Positions 49,547 through 61,087 of a DNA stretch of 64,000 nt are shown piece by piece. Positions within the stretch are counted from its first letter, which is position 1; each line of letters opens with the position of its first letter. The position numbers and the translations under genes were made by a program. The notes beneath the pieces were generated by a model. It saw nothing but the letters and a program-made list of their open reading frames with translations, ran no database searches and was not told the DNA's origin. The stretch is from Cephalotus follicularis (Eukaryota; Streptophyta; Magnoliopsida; Oxalidales; Cephalotaceae): positions 1-64,000 of the forward strand of contig BDDD01005771.1 in NCBI GenBank assembly GCA_001972305.1, written 5' to 3'.

Positions 49547-50697
49547 GGGTAAATTACATAAAAACGTTTGAGTTTTATCTCTGTTGACACTTTAACACCT
49601 AAAGATTCAAAACAGAAACTTTGACACTTATGATGCTATTTGGTAGACAGTTAGACACCTGTCGTTAATCTGTTGTTAGTTGATCCGTCGCCATGTCAGC
49701 ATTATATTAATAACATTAGGTAAATTATACAAAAACATCTGAGTTTTATCTCCATTGACACTTTAGCCCCTGAAGATTATAAAATGACAAAGTCACACCT
49801 TAATGTTGTTAACGAAAATTATAAAATACAATACTACCCTTATATTAAAAAATCTGCACTTAGTGTATTAAAAAATCTCAGTTCCCTCTCCATACTCTCC
49901 CTCCCTCACCAAACCACACCAACAATGGGATCCATACCAGATTTGCGTTTAAAACTCTCGGATCTGGATAGAGGAAGGGCGGTGATAGAGGTGTGTCGTG
50001 CGATGGTCGGTGTGGTAAGGTGAGTGCGTGGCTGCTTGTGAATGATATACGCTTGGATGATTGGTTGGAGGTTGTCTTTTATGGCAGTGAATTTTTTTTA
50101 TGTGGGTATGCTTTGTGGGTTTTGGTTTTACAGGGTGTTTTGAGGTTGTAGTTCGGTTCGGACAGTGGTTTTTGTTTCGCAGTGACTACTTGTTGGTAAT
50201 TTAGGCACTGGATAATGTTTTGGTTATAGGTTTTAGAGGTTGTGTTTGGTTGAGCATTTGGTGGAGGTGAAGGGTTGTTTTGATGGAGCTGGGTTCATGT
50301 GGGAGTGTGAGTGGAGCTGGTGAAAATAGCTATGTGTGTTCGGTGCCTATGCGTGTTCGGAGAGTATGGAGAGGGAATTGAGATTTTTTAATACACTAAG
50401 TACAGATTTTTTAATATAAGGTTAGTATTGTATTTTGTAATTTTCCTTAACAACATTAATAATGAGGTGTGACTTTGTCATTTTGTAATATTCATGTGCT
50501 AAAGTGTCAACGGAGATAAAACTCAGGTGTTTTTTTGTAATTTACCCTAAAACTAACGGATCAACTAACAGCAGATTAACGACAGGTGTCTAACTGTCTA
50601 CCAAACAGCATCATAAGTGTCAAAATTTCTGTTTTGAATATTCATGTGCTAAAGTGTCAATGGAGATAAAACTCAATTATTTTTGTGTAATTTACCC
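49547..50697. mobile_element. Mutator-like foldback element, non-autonomous
   Basis: 1,151 bp with long inverted arms: the left arm (49547 to about 49900) begins GGGTAAATTACA and the right arm (about 50370-50697) ends TGTAATTTACCC. The arms stay similar for about 330-350 bp. Each arm has two units, as the terminal motif GGTAAATTA...TGAGTTTTATCTCC recurs about 180 bp in (49725 and 50545). A 9-bp target-site duplication, TAATTAATT (49538-49546) and TAATCAATT (50698-50706), with one mismatch, supports Mutator. The ~450-bp centre is G/T-rich on the + strand, unlike the arms, and could be captured host sequence; no transposase is seen. Confidence 0.85.
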
Positions 50698-50706
50698 TAA
50701 TCAATT

Positions 50707-52510
50707 CGTTTATTAATAGAATCATCCACAGTTGTTTTTGCTTCATGCAGACATATTTATCCTTTTACGAATTATCATATATTAATATGTAAAATTGAAT
50801 TCAAATCAATCACAATACAATGTTTTATATAATATTTTAATTATAAACATGTTATGTGGGATTACAAATGACAAAATTCAATTCATTAAAAGTATGTCAT
50901 GATTGTTTAATTTTGTAAATTTTTTGATAAAAATTAATTGTAAGTTATTGTTTAAAAAATCAATTTAACTATCAATTACAATATTTTAATTATAGTAAAA
51001 TCATGTCTTTTATTGGATTTGGTAAAAAAAAATTAATTTTTTAATTAAAGTAAAACCGTATCTACAAAATATTTGTACTTTATGATTTAAAAAATCAATC
51101 TAACAATAAGTTACAATATTATAATTAAAGTAAAACCGTGTCTATTATTGTATTAAAAAACCAAATTTTTTTTTTTTGATGATTGATAAAGATTTACAAT
51201 ATTTTAATTAAAGTGAAACGTGTCTATTATTATATAAAAAAACAATCTTTCCTTTAATGATTTTGTAAAGATTTTAATAAAAAGAAATAAAATGTAAAGT
51301 TATGTTTTTAAAAATAAACCATTTATGTAATCGTTGACTTCAATATATAATGATTTTTTATTTCGAATCAAATTATTTACAACAAGAATTTATTTGATAA
51401 AATATAAGAATAATTGAATTTATTAGCATGTCATTGGTCCAATAATTCGAATTGATCGGGTCAATTGAGTCGACTGCTTAAATAATATGATGACTAACTC
51501 TGACTAGTTAAACGGCCAGTTCACCGATCAAAACGACGAGTCTAATCCAAATTTAATAACTACGTATTCAGTGATACATGATTTCAAATAAAACTAAACT
51601 TGATGAATCACACAAATTGATAACTAGTACGTATATTAAAACTCACGTGTTCAAAAATACATATTCAAAAATAAACATTTTTAGGAATTGGTCAGTGAGA
51701 CTCAACCAAATGCTCTTTAGTTCTCAATTTAAAATGATAATTGTCTGTCCAAATTTTTTGGGAAAGAAAAACATTAAACCCTAGTTAATGTCGTCACATA
51801 ACCAACATATCGGCAACAATAAATAAAATTGACTGAATTAAACCCAAAAAGGCAGGTAAGCAAACGAAAACAATCCTTTAAAAAGATATTAAACCCCTAT
51901 TAATGTGGTTTAGAAAGACTTTGATTGAGAAATTAGAAGTAAACTAATATATTGGAGTATATTATCATGGGATATGATCCATTGATCCTATCCATTTTCT
52001 CATTAATTGGCCAATTTTCAGTGTTAGAAAAAATTACGGCTACTGTTAAACGTGATTCCAGCAACTCATGCTAACATATTAGCCACAAAACTCCAACTTT
52101 CATGGAAAAAAAAAAATCCGACCACGTGTTTGTCGCCAAATCCAACTCTTACAAAAAAAGATAAGTACAATAAAATTTTGTAATTTAAATACATCGCAAT
52201 AAAAGGAATTAATGTAAAACACGTGTCGATCATACTCACACAAAATGGATAATGTTTGGTAAAGGAAGAAACGTAAATTTCGTGCATTACTACTACCCAT
52301 GAATGACACAGGCAAAATTACCCCCTAATCAGGAAACAAAGTCATGATCCAGTTCCAAAAAATGGTCCCCACGTGGCATCACTTGATTTGATCCAAAGTG
52401 TACAAAAAAAAAGTTGGTTCGTGCAAGAGAAGTCACTTTTATTTAGCTTTGACTGCACACAACAAAATGGCCCCCCAAAAGTAGCGTACCTTTAAGCCAC
52501 ATTCCATCTC
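50707..52510. other. AT-rich intergenic DNA and ERF4 upstream region
   Basis: At 50960-51240 about four degenerate copies of a ~85-130-bp unit containing AATTAAAGTAAAACCGTGTC and TATTATTGTATAAAAAA are present. ERF4 regulatory sequence probably lies to the right: 52120-52380 holds CACGTG-type cores (ACCACGTG, ACACGTG, CCACGTGGC) that could bind bZIP/bHLH factors. No gene is seen. Confidence 0.45.
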
Positions 52511-52518
52511 TATAAAAG
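52511..52518 (+). promoter_or_regulatory. TATA box of the ERF4-like gene
   Basis: TATAAAAG in the context CCATCTCTATAAAAGTGCC, 101 bp before the start codon and 5' of a pyrimidine-rich leader. Confidence 0.75.
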
Positions 52519-52554
52519 TGCCTCACTAGCTCACTTATCTCCTTAGACAACCAT

Positions 52555-52579
52555 CTAATCTAATCTAATCTAATCTAAT
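52555..52579. repeat. (CTAAT)5 microsatellite in the ERF4 leader
   Basis: Five perfect pentanucleotide units between the TATA box and the start codon, hence in the presumed 5' untranslated region. Confidence 0.95.
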
Positions 52580-52611
52580 TCTTTCTCTCTTTCAAAAACT
52601 GAATCTTTTTT

Positions 52612-53238
52612 ATGGCTCCGACAGGAAAACCAGACGGACCTGTGAACCCGGATTTCAAGGAGATCCGATACAGAGGCGTCAGGAAGAGGCCCTGGGGTCG
52701 CTATGCTGCCGAGATCCGAGATCCGGGGAAGAAAACCCGGGTCTGGCTCGGCACCTTCGACACGGCAGAGGAGGCAGCACTTGCTTACGATACAGCGGCG
52801 CGTGAGTTCCGTGGCTCTAAGGCCAAGACCAATTTCCCCATCCTGACCACTCGCAGCACTAGCCAGAGCAGCACCGTGGAGTCTTCTTCTCCTCCTCCGC
52901 CGCCGCAGTATCTCGAACTCAGCCTCATGGGGCACCACCACCGCCGGCACAACGTGGATGCTGAGGGGAATGGTTTTCCCGGTGGTGGCCTTCGCTTTTC
53001 CGCCGCCACCGGTGGTGGTGGAATTGCTGTTGCGACGGTTAGGCCGGTGATGTTCTTTGACGCGTTTGCGTCACAAGCGGAAACTTACGATAATGATGTG
53101 AAAGACAACTTAGGTAGGCGTGTCGGTGGGGCCCAGAGCGAATCAGAGTCCTCGTCAGTCGTTGATTATGAGCGGAATCATGGTCAAAGATTGATTGATC
53201 TTGACCTTAACTTGCCTCCTCCACCGGAAGTTGTTTAA
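52612..53238 (+). CDS. ERF4: AP2/ERF transcriptional repressor, ERF4 type
   Basis: Intronless, 208 aa, nuclear ethylene-response factor that binds GCC boxes and represses through an EAR motif recruiting TOPLESS-type co-repressors. The AP2/ERF domain is at residues 20-76 ([50 protein letters not shown]), with the AAEIRD of the ERF subfamily. Downstream features fit ERF4/ERF8 (subgroup VIII-1): [39 protein letters not shown] and a C-terminal [15 protein letters not shown], whose DLNLPP is the EAR core at about 198-203. The start is the first ATG after the leader and matches family length (ERF4 about 220 aa). Synteny with AT3G15210 supports ERF4 over ERF8. Confidence 0.96.
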   Translation: MAPTGKPDGPVNPDFKEIRYRGVRKRPWGRYAAEIRDPGKKTRVWLGTFDTAEEAALAYDTAAREFRGSKAKTNFPILTTRSTSQSSTVESSSPPPPPQYLELSLMGHHHRRHNVDAEGNGFPGGGLRFSAATGGGGIAVATVRPVMFFDAFASQAETYDNDVKDNLGRRVGGAQSESESSSVVDYERNHGQRLIDLDLNLPPPPEVV

Positions 53239-54641
53239 TTTGATTTTTTATGGAGGCTATTATTGGAAGATCCTTTTTTGTTTTTTTTTTTTTTTCGGTC
53301 GTTTTTTCAGCTACAATTGTATGCTGTTTTTTTTAGCTTTTCATTTCGATCGAAGCGATGAGAGAAAGTTTAAGCTAACATGTTATTATAACATGGATCT
53401 AGTGTATATAGATTGAAAAACCCAAAAACTCTATCATCCCTTTTATTTTGCAACTGAGATAAACTCGAGATGCTCAATGTTACTGTTAGAAATCTTGTTT
53501 AAAAAAAACTGCAGTTCTTTTATTATCTGCTTCTGCTATTTTAATATTTCTAGTTCTAATGTTATTTTTAATTTGCTACCAAACCCATACAAAACTGTTC
53601 ATTGTTTCATTCAAATCTTAACTGCTGCTAAATTGGTACCAACACCGATAAAAATGTTTCAAGAGACATGTCGCCGGCATTGTTGGTGGCTTTAATCAGG
53701 GATAGTAGTTTTCTTAGTACAATCTTGCTAATTAAGTCGCACGTGGACGTGGATCCCATTTCGTATTTCAGCTTGAATAAAAATTGTAAATTGAACTGAT
53801 TGAGTAGCCTCCCTCGCATGTGTTTCATGGGCAGATCTCGTCTTTGACTGACTCCTCCTCGTGATTCGCGTATTCGTATGTCCATGGAGGTTAACGTGGT
53901 CCATGGACGAGGCGTGCATGTATTTTTTTATTGGATAAATTATAAAAAATTTATAAGGTTGAGATATTTAGTATTTAATTCTTTTTATTTTTAAATATTA
54001 TATAATATACTTAAGGTTTTAATATATTTAAGACTTTAGTTCCTCCGTACATCATCCATTTTTTTATAAAAATCCAAATTTACCCTTTTCTCTATTTTTT
54101 TATTGAGTTTTCTCTATCATTTTCAAACACACGAAGAAAGGATTTTTTTTATTATTTGTAATTCACCGACAAGATTGATATGACAAAAGCCAGTATGACA
54201 ATGACATTAAATTATACACCTCAAAACAGAGTATGAGATAGAAAATTGCAAAGCCAAACAAAATCAAATTCCAAAACCCAAACAAATCTTAAGAAAACGT
54301 CCTCATTAGAGATGGAAACATAAGCAGAATGCAAAGAATCAGAGACTCTTAATTTGGAAGAATCCTCTGCTCTGCCATGGGTCATGGTTGTTGTCGCCTC
54401 CTGCCAGTGAAAAGGACGATTTCGATTGGTTTTGAGAGTTGATTTTTGCTAAACAATGTCTTTTGAGCCCATCAAACACGACAGCCAGTGTCTTCCAAGA
54501 AGTCAAAACCATCTTGGTCCAACAAGCTCGTCTGAATAACGGAGAGAATAATGGAACCTGTGAAGTAAGTGGACATTGATTCTCGAGGAAGTTGGTTTGA
54601 TTGCTTACTTTTTTGTGGCTTTCTAAGTATAAAAAGGTTCA
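53239..54641. other. ERF4 3' flank and intergenic DNA
   Basis: Probable 3' untranslated region to about 53415, then AT-rich DNA. The stretch at 54330-54600 is less AT-rich and could be a gene relic on the minus strand, but no continuous reading longer than about 40 codons or known motif was found. Confidence 0.45.
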
Positions 54642-55140
54642 ATTGCATACTTGTGGTTACTCAACTGTCTTTTAGCGTGTTGATGGTTTATTTGTCGGGA
54701 AAGAGACGACGATGCTCCGAAGAGTGTTCTGCGATGGTCTGGTTCCTGCTTTATCTAGTTTTCCCTGCATACACAGTGAACAAACTGTCGAAATCCCAGG
54801 AGTTTTACTCCCGAGGATCTCCGATGATAAAGTCAGTGTTTGACAGAGAAGAATAATGTATATGTGAGAGAGAAACTGACTAACCATTGTATCGTTGTTG
54901 TAATGGATATTTATAGTCCTCTATTGTAACTATCCAGCAAACATCATGGAGGTGGAGTTAATGGTCCCTAGGAAACAACATGATTTACAAGGATGTTTCT
55001 TTATCTTCTCCAATTCTTTATCCATAACGGGAGATAATATCTCCCTTATTATGACCATGATCTGGGTATTTAATCAATATCCATGAGTTTCCAGGACACG
55101 TGTCAGCATCTCTATAAGATGTAGATTTTTTTTCATATCA
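54642..55140 (-). repeat. 3' LTR of the Tat-related element
   Basis: Matches 61088-61592, with shared AAGAGTGTT, CCCTGCATACACAGTGAAC and ATCTCCCTTATTATGACCAT, and ends TTTCATATCA at 55140. The left boundary is uncertain by about 10 bp. Confidence 0.88.
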
Positions 55141-55494
55141 TATGTCCTCTTGTTCCTTCTTTTCTGTACTTTGCAGAGGAGGATGAGCATTTGTGAGGTA
55201 GTATTGCTTTGAGCAGACCTTGGATGCTAGTCCTCGCTTAGTAGTCTTTAAGCTGCGGAGGTGTGGACCTGCTCGGGTTGCTCCATTGGGAGTCTTATTG
55301 CTTCCATAGAAGTCTTTGAAAAGCTTGATTGTTAATGCTTTAGTCCACTTGAGATTTGGGTGTCGTTTGAGCTTTCTGTTTCCTGAGCCTGCTTCTGAGG
55401 CGGTTGTCGCTTCTTTGCTCGAGGATGTCCAGGGCCATATTCCCGAGCTTTAGCTTGTGTTTCCTTTATTTATTTTATATTGTAATATTATACT

Positions 55495-56170
55495 GTTTTG
55501 GATTTGCTCCCCATGGAGTCTTTTTTGCTCTTCATGAGGAGTTTTTTTTGTTTTACCCCCTTAGGGGTCTTTTTTTATTTGCTTCCTGGGGGGGTCTTTT
55601 TTGCCCCTCATGAGGAGTTTTTTTTGTTTTGCCCCCTTAGGAGTTTTTTTTTATTTGCTCCCTTACGAGTCTTTTTTTATTTGCTCCTTGGGGAGGCTTT
55701 TTTGCTCCTCTGGGGAGTCTTTTTTTATTTACCCCATTAGGAGTCTTTTTTTATTTTTCCCCTTAGGGGTCTTTTTGCTCCTCGGGAGGAGTCTTTTTTG
55801 TTTTGTCCCCTTAGGGGTATTTTTTTATTTGCTCCCTAGGGAGTATTTATTTATTTGCCCTCTTAGGGGTCTTTTTTTATTTGCTCCCTAGGGAGTCTTT
55901 TTTGTTCATCGGGAGGAGTCTTTTTTGTTTTGCCCCTTAGGGGTCTTTTTTTATTTGCTCCTTGGAGAGTCTTTTTTTATTTTCCCCTTAGGGGTCTTTT
56001 TTTATTTGCTCCATGGGGAGTCTTTTTTGCTTCTCGGGAGGAGTCTTTTTTTATTTGCTCCCTAGGGAGTCTTTTTTACTCATCGAGAGGAGTCTTTTGT
56101 GTTTTGCTCCATTATGGGTCTTTTTTTATTTGCTTTATGGGGAGTCTTTTTTTATCCTCCTCGTGGGAGT
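55495..56170. repeat. Minisatellite near the 3' LTR
   Basis: About 25 degenerate units of TTTTTTTATTTGCTCC(C/T)(T/A)(A/G)GGGAGTC, alternating with TTTTTTGTTTTGCCCCCTTAGGGGTC. The + strand stays open in several frames because of the repeat. Tandem repeats next to the 3' LTR are known for Tat/Ogre-type elements. Confidence 0.88.
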
Positions 56171-56539
56171 TTTGTCTCTGGCAAGGAGCAATTGAGGATT
56201 TTGTACGGCAAGCTCGTCAGTTTTGAGGTAGGCTCTACTACCCACTCAGTACTTGTACCCTGGGCATAATGGGTTTGAGAAATGGACACTATTGGTGGAA
56301 GGAATGTTCTGAGGCGTGTAATCCCAAGCAATGCCTTAATAAGCGTTGTGCGTGCAATATATACCATACTGAAGCTCCCCATAGCGCACACCTACGAGCA
56401 TGCATTCCTAGCGTGCAGCGTTGTGCGGCGAGCATCCCTAGCATGCATTCTGAGCAGCAATGGCGCGGAGTCCTCCACTGCAACCCCAAGCATGCCATAG
56501 CACCGAGTACTGTCCTACCTGTGTCAGAGCATAAATAAT

Positions 56540-56648
56540 GTACGCGCCGAGCTCTCTCCCTGTATCATGCGTCCAAGGTGCCGAGGAGCCGAGGTGTCGG
56601 GGATGCAAGGCTCCGAGCTCTCTCTCCGTGTAGCTGCGTCCAAGGTGT
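56540..56648. repeat. GC-rich tandem array, left piece
   Basis: Units of CCGAGGTGTCGGGGATGCAAGG and CCGAGCTCTCTC(T/C)CCGTGTA continue at 59684 on the far side of the solo LTR; the two halves were once one array. Confidence 0.75.
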
Positions 56649-56653
56649 CGAGG

Positions 56654-59600
56654 TGTAACACCCATAATTTTATAATATAAAAGAATAGCTATTGGGATGG
56701 AAAATATTTCCTTTGGGCTAGAACTAGTGTTGGGCCGAATTTATAAAAAAGAAATTGGGCTTAAAATGTGCTATTATTTGGGACAAAATTAAGCATGGTA
56801 TTTTAGGCCTTGAATAGACCCTATGATATTGAGCTAAAATGAGATAAATGAAGGAGATGGAATATTGGGTTAAATGGAATTGAATAGATAAATGGTAAAA
56901 TGGACCAATTGTTATAAAAGAGAAAGGAATGATATTGGGCCAAAATTGGTATTAAGAAAGGAAGAGAATGATGGCCCGACTCCTTTAGCTATTAGCCAAT
57001 TTGGTAAAGAAAATGGTAGAAAGGTGTAAGAAGTTCAAGAGCTTTCCTTGGATTGGCTATAAAAAGGGGATGTGGCGAGTGTGTGTTGGTTGTTGATGAA
57101 TTGGGGAAAGGAGGCTACCAGCGAAGGAGCAAGGAGGGAAAAGGAAGCTCAATTGAAGGCAAGGAAGAAGGAAAGCATCTTACTCCAGTGAAAATTAAGG
57201 TAGGATCTACTTCCTACTCAGTGCTTTCATTTCTACCGTGTATTGTTATACATGTAATGTTAATGATGAATGCTCTGGCTAGTGCTTGATAAATGTTATG
57301 GTAGAATGACTGGGATGAGTAATTATATGTGCCATCACGTGTGAGACGAGAAAGCCATGTAGCATGCAACATGGTTCCTTGCACTTGAACAGTGCATCTT
57401 CTCTACCCATATGCTGAGAATGCGTCATCAGCATGCAACGTCGTGGTGCCAAGCTCTCCTCTGTGAGAGCCTATGGTGTCGAGCATGGATTTCCAATGTG
57501 CCATGTGTCAAGGAGCCAAGCATGACTCTCCACTGCTCATGCGCCAAGGTGAAGAGGTGCCATGTATGTGCCGAGGACGTGTTCTACCATCCATGCGCAA
57601 ACACATCATGCCATGCATGTGCCGAGGAGGAGTGGTGCTGAGCTGCGGTGCTGAGCTCCACTGCCAATGCCCGACCATGGCATATTACCGAGTAGCCACA
57701 TGCAGAGGTGCCGAGCATCCATGGCAGAGGAGCTAGGCTTTCCTCTGCAATGGCGCCAACCATGGTTTCCTCTGCCATGAATTAGAGGAACCACCATGAT
57801 CTCCCTCTGCCTTGAATACCGAGGACGAGTCCTGCCAACCATGCACACGTCCAAGGACGCATCAGTGTAGGGTGACATGCCATAGCTGCCATGTACTGAT
57901 CACCCAACTCTCCACTGGTGAATGCCCGAGGACACCATTGTCCATATCATGCGTCCCGTACATGCCAATAGTGCCGAGGTGCCATTAGTACCGAGCACGG
58001 CTCTCCACTACCAAGCGTCCTGAGCATGGCTTAGTAATAGGGATCTTCACAGATACGAAATAGAGCTCTCCATTTCGGCCATGCCATGGCGCTGAGCACT
58101 GCCAAGTGCATGCATCCATGCGCCATGCACTTGAGCCCTCCTCTGGTAACGCACGAGCATCCAACGCCATGACTGAACTCTCCACTGCCAATGGCCACGC
58201 ATGGCACCTGCCTAGCTCTCCTCTGCAATGGCACCCGAGTTGACAAGGTGCTGAGAAGTCATGGCAGAGGCACCAAACGACCATGGCTGAAATGCCCGAG
58301 CTCACCAACCAAGCATCCTAAGCATGAGCCATGAGCTGAGCATGCATGCGTTAGAAGACACACATCAAAGGACGCATTAACGTGGCCACCATACTACGCC
58401 ATCCACACTGTGCATTATAACAATCATGCATGCGTGCAAGGCGTTGTCCCTGCCAAGCATGCATTTAGCGCATGGCTTCCGTATATTGACTTGCATGTGT
58501 CCCATGAATGCAATATAACGTGGTTGAGCACTTTAAGGACATGCCAGAGGTTGGCTACTGTGGATAAGTGAAAGTATTATATTAGTGGAAGTATAATAAT
58601 GAAGGTAGTGTAAAATAGTGTATTATTATAAAGGCAGAACCTGCAGTGAATGGAAATGTAGCGTTAATGTATTAATAATGCACTGTTAGTGTAATGTATT
58701 GTTAATGTAGTGTAATGTTAATGTAGTGTAGTGTCATGTAATGTAATGGATCACCACCGAGATGAGCCCTACAGGGATCACCACTGAGATGAGCCAGTAA
58801 GGCTATTTCTGAGATGCCCTAATGGGTCACCAAATTGAGATGAACCAGATGGGTCACAGAGATAGCCGAGTGGATCACCGACTGAGATAAGACATTGGAT
58901 CACCGACTGAGATGAGCCAATGGATCACCGGCCGAGTTGAGCCGCGCTGACTGAATAACTGTTATTGTATAGTGTAATGGTGAATGTCTACGTTCCTCTC
59001 CTCTGCCTATAACCCCTAGAGCGCGTATATTGCTCTTCCTAAAGCCGAGGACCGAGGAACTGGTCTGCCTAAATGTAATGTTTATTCCCAGCTCCTCTGC
59101 CTTGACGTCTGGAGTGCGTTACCGCTCCTCCTTAAGTAGGGGATGCCGAGGAAGGATTTATAATAAATGTCAGTGATTATTAATGATTGTAAATAACTGC
59201 TATGGAATGAATGACTGTTAAGGACCATTATTGTACTGTATGGACTGTTATTGCATCTCTCATTGAATTACATATGCCTGTTGCATCTGCATCTCTCATC
59301 CGCACGTGGGTACACGACCAGTGGTCGCTGACCCATTGCATTTTAATGTAATGGGTCAGGTACAGGTGGAGCTTCACAGCAAGCTGAGGATTGAAGCTCT
59401 GAGTGAGTCTCCTCCATATTATTACAGTTCGACAACTTCAAAGCATCGGGATTTTGTATTTTTTTTTATAACCTGCCGATCTGTGACAGAGTTTTTTATG
59501 AACAGTATTGTATAACACTGAGTTTATCCATATAAGTGATTATTTATTGGATTTATTCTGCATGCATTATCTTATTGTTAAATGTTATAAATTATTCCGC

Positions 59601-59678
59601 TGAATTGTTATAAATGATTGGTACTGTTGTAGCGCGTCAAACCTTGGGGGTTGACCCTTGGGGTTTTGGGGCGTTACA
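56654..59678. mobile_element. Solo LTR, long chromovirus-like LTR (3,025 bp)
   Basis: Begins TGTAACACCC and ends GGGGCGTTACA, with a perfect 5-bp target-site duplication CGAGG on both sides (56649-56653, 59679-59683). There is no second LTR copy or internal coding region, so it is read as a solo LTR left by recombination. A TATA box (GGCTATAAAAAGGGG, about 57056-57070) lies about 405 bp in and indicates + strand orientation. TGTAACACCC ends and multi-kb LTRs are common in plant Ty3/gypsy chromoviruses such as Tekay/Del, but the family is inferred. Short readings inside are not genes. Confidence 0.85.
58750..58935. repeat. Short tandem repeats in the solo LTR
   Basis: About six to seven degenerate copies of GGATCACC(A/G)(A/C)(C/T)GAGATGAGCC, preceded at 58655-58750 by GTTAATGTAGTGTAATG repeats. 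Confidence 0.75.
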
Positions 59679-59683
59679 CGAGG

Positions 59684-60180
59684 AGCCGAGGTGCCGGGGA
59701 TCCAAGGCACCGGGGTGCCGAGGTGCCGGGGATGCAAGGCGTCCGGCTCCCTGGCTTTCTCCCTGTAGCATGCATCCATGGTGCTGAGGAGTCGAGGTGC
59801 TGGGGATCCAAGGCGTCGGGCACTGTCCCTGTAGCTGCGTCCGGGGTGCCGGAGATGCAAGGCGCCGGGGTGCCTGGCTGTCTCCCTGTAGCATGCATCC
59901 ATGGTGCTGAGGAGCTGAGGTGCTGGGGATCCAAGGCGCCGGGTTGTCGAGGTGCCGGGGATTCAAGGCGCCGGGCTCCCTGGCTGTCTCTCCATAGCAT
60001 GCATCCATGGTGCTGAGGAGCCGAGGTGCCGGGATCCAAGGCGTCGGGCACTCTGGCTGTAGCATGCGTCCATAGTGCTGAGAAACTAAGGTGCCGAGGG
60101 TGCAAGGCGCCGGGCTCCTCGGCTGTAGCAGGCGTCCATGGTGCTGAGGTGCCGAGGATGCGCCAGTGTAGTGCGCCTGA
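59684..60180. repeat. GC-rich tandem array, right piece
   Basis: Four to five higher-order units of about 110-120 bp built from GCCGAGGTGCCGGGGATCCA, GGCGCCGGGCTCCCTGGCTG and TGTAGCATGCATCCATGGTG. Long open readings on both strands come from the repeat and are not genes. Confidence 0.85.
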
Positions 60181-60424
60181 ACATGCATGCACACCAGGCG
60201 TACAGTGTTAAACTCCAGAGCTCTCCCTAACGTGGCACTCGTCCAAGCATACGTTCTCCAGGGCATTTGAGCTCTCCAAAAGCATGTATCTAGAGCATAC
60301 AATGACATGCATGCAGTGCATCCTAGCCTACCATGCCATGCACTCATGCAATAAGCCGAGCTCTCCAACAGTGCACCTGAGCATGCGTTTGAGTGGTGCT
60401 TTTTGGGCAGGTGTTACATTTCGT

Positions 60425-60755
60425 CTCCGGTGCTCCTCTGGGAGGCTTCTCAGAATGATCCTCTGGAGGACTTCTCGGAATGCTCTCCTGGGAGGTTTCT
60501 CGGAATGATCCTTAGGAGGATTTCTCTGAATGCTCTCCCGGGAGGCTTCTCGGAATGATCCTCTGGAGGACTTCTCGGAATGCTCTCCTGGGGGACTTCT
60601 TGGAATGCTCTCCTGGGAGGCTTCTCAGAATGGACCTTTGGAGGACTTCTCGGAATGCTCTCCTGGGAGGCTTCTCAGAATGGACCTTTGGAGGACTTCT
60701 CGGAATGCTCTCCTGGGAGGCTTCTTGGAATGGTCCTCTGGAGGACTTCTCGGAG
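60425..60755. repeat. ~60-bp tandem array
   Basis: About six copies of a ~60-bp unit made of two similar halves: GCTCTCCTGGGAGGCTTCTC and ATCCTCTGGAGGACTTCTCG, linked by GGAAT. CTCCTGGGAG and CCTCTGGAGG are palindrome-like. Confidence 0.9.
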
Positions 60756-60769
60756 GTCCGACATTGAGC

Positions 60770-61087
60770 TTCCGTGGTCCGGCTTCCATCACCGTGGTCT
60801 GGCTTTGAGCTCTTGGATTGGAAGACTCTGCCATCAGAGATGTATTAATCTCTGACCCCCTTGAAGGGCGTCTTGCCCCCTTAGGGGGTTTCACCTGGCC
60901 CCGAGCTCATGCCCGCTGACTGGGCAGCGGGACCCCCTGTCTGCTCATCGGGCAGCGGAACCCCCGAAATTCCATGCAATGGGATCATAGTTGAATTGCT
61001 TGATCAGGAGCAGCGGCAGTGTTTGTTCTCTTCAGAGGAATGATTAAAACAACTTTTTGTGGCGATCCCACAAACGGTGCCAACTGT
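60770..61087 (-). other. Leader region of the Tat-related element
   Basis: Similar to 16555-16984 of the 12-kb Tat element. Inside the 5' LTR edge the minus strand reads ACAGTTGGCACCGTTTGTGG, the likely primer-binding-site region; the tRNA is not assigned. Confidence 0.65.

Noticed and set aside
55404-56226. Several overlapping 60-98-codon readings, Phe/Leu/Ser-rich and hydrophobic
   Set aside because: They are translations of the T-rich minisatellite; the repeat unit lacks stops in these frames.
57053-58308. Cys/His-rich readings inside the solo LTR (up to 107 codons)
   Set aside because: They arise from GCATGC/TGCCGAGG-rich LTR sequence on both strands and have no ordered zinc-binding pattern.
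59585-60368. A 243-codon and a 172-codon minus-strand reading, Pro/Ala-rich
   Set aside because: Both are products of the GC-rich tandem array, open in several frames on both strands, with no domain.
55495-60755. CRISPR-like arrays
   Set aside because: Repeats are degenerate and directly adjacent, without unique spacers of constant size, in a plant genome.
60530-60894. Repetitive readings such as LSWEASQNGPLEDFSEC
   Set aside because: They follow the ~60-bp tandem array; no start context or family.
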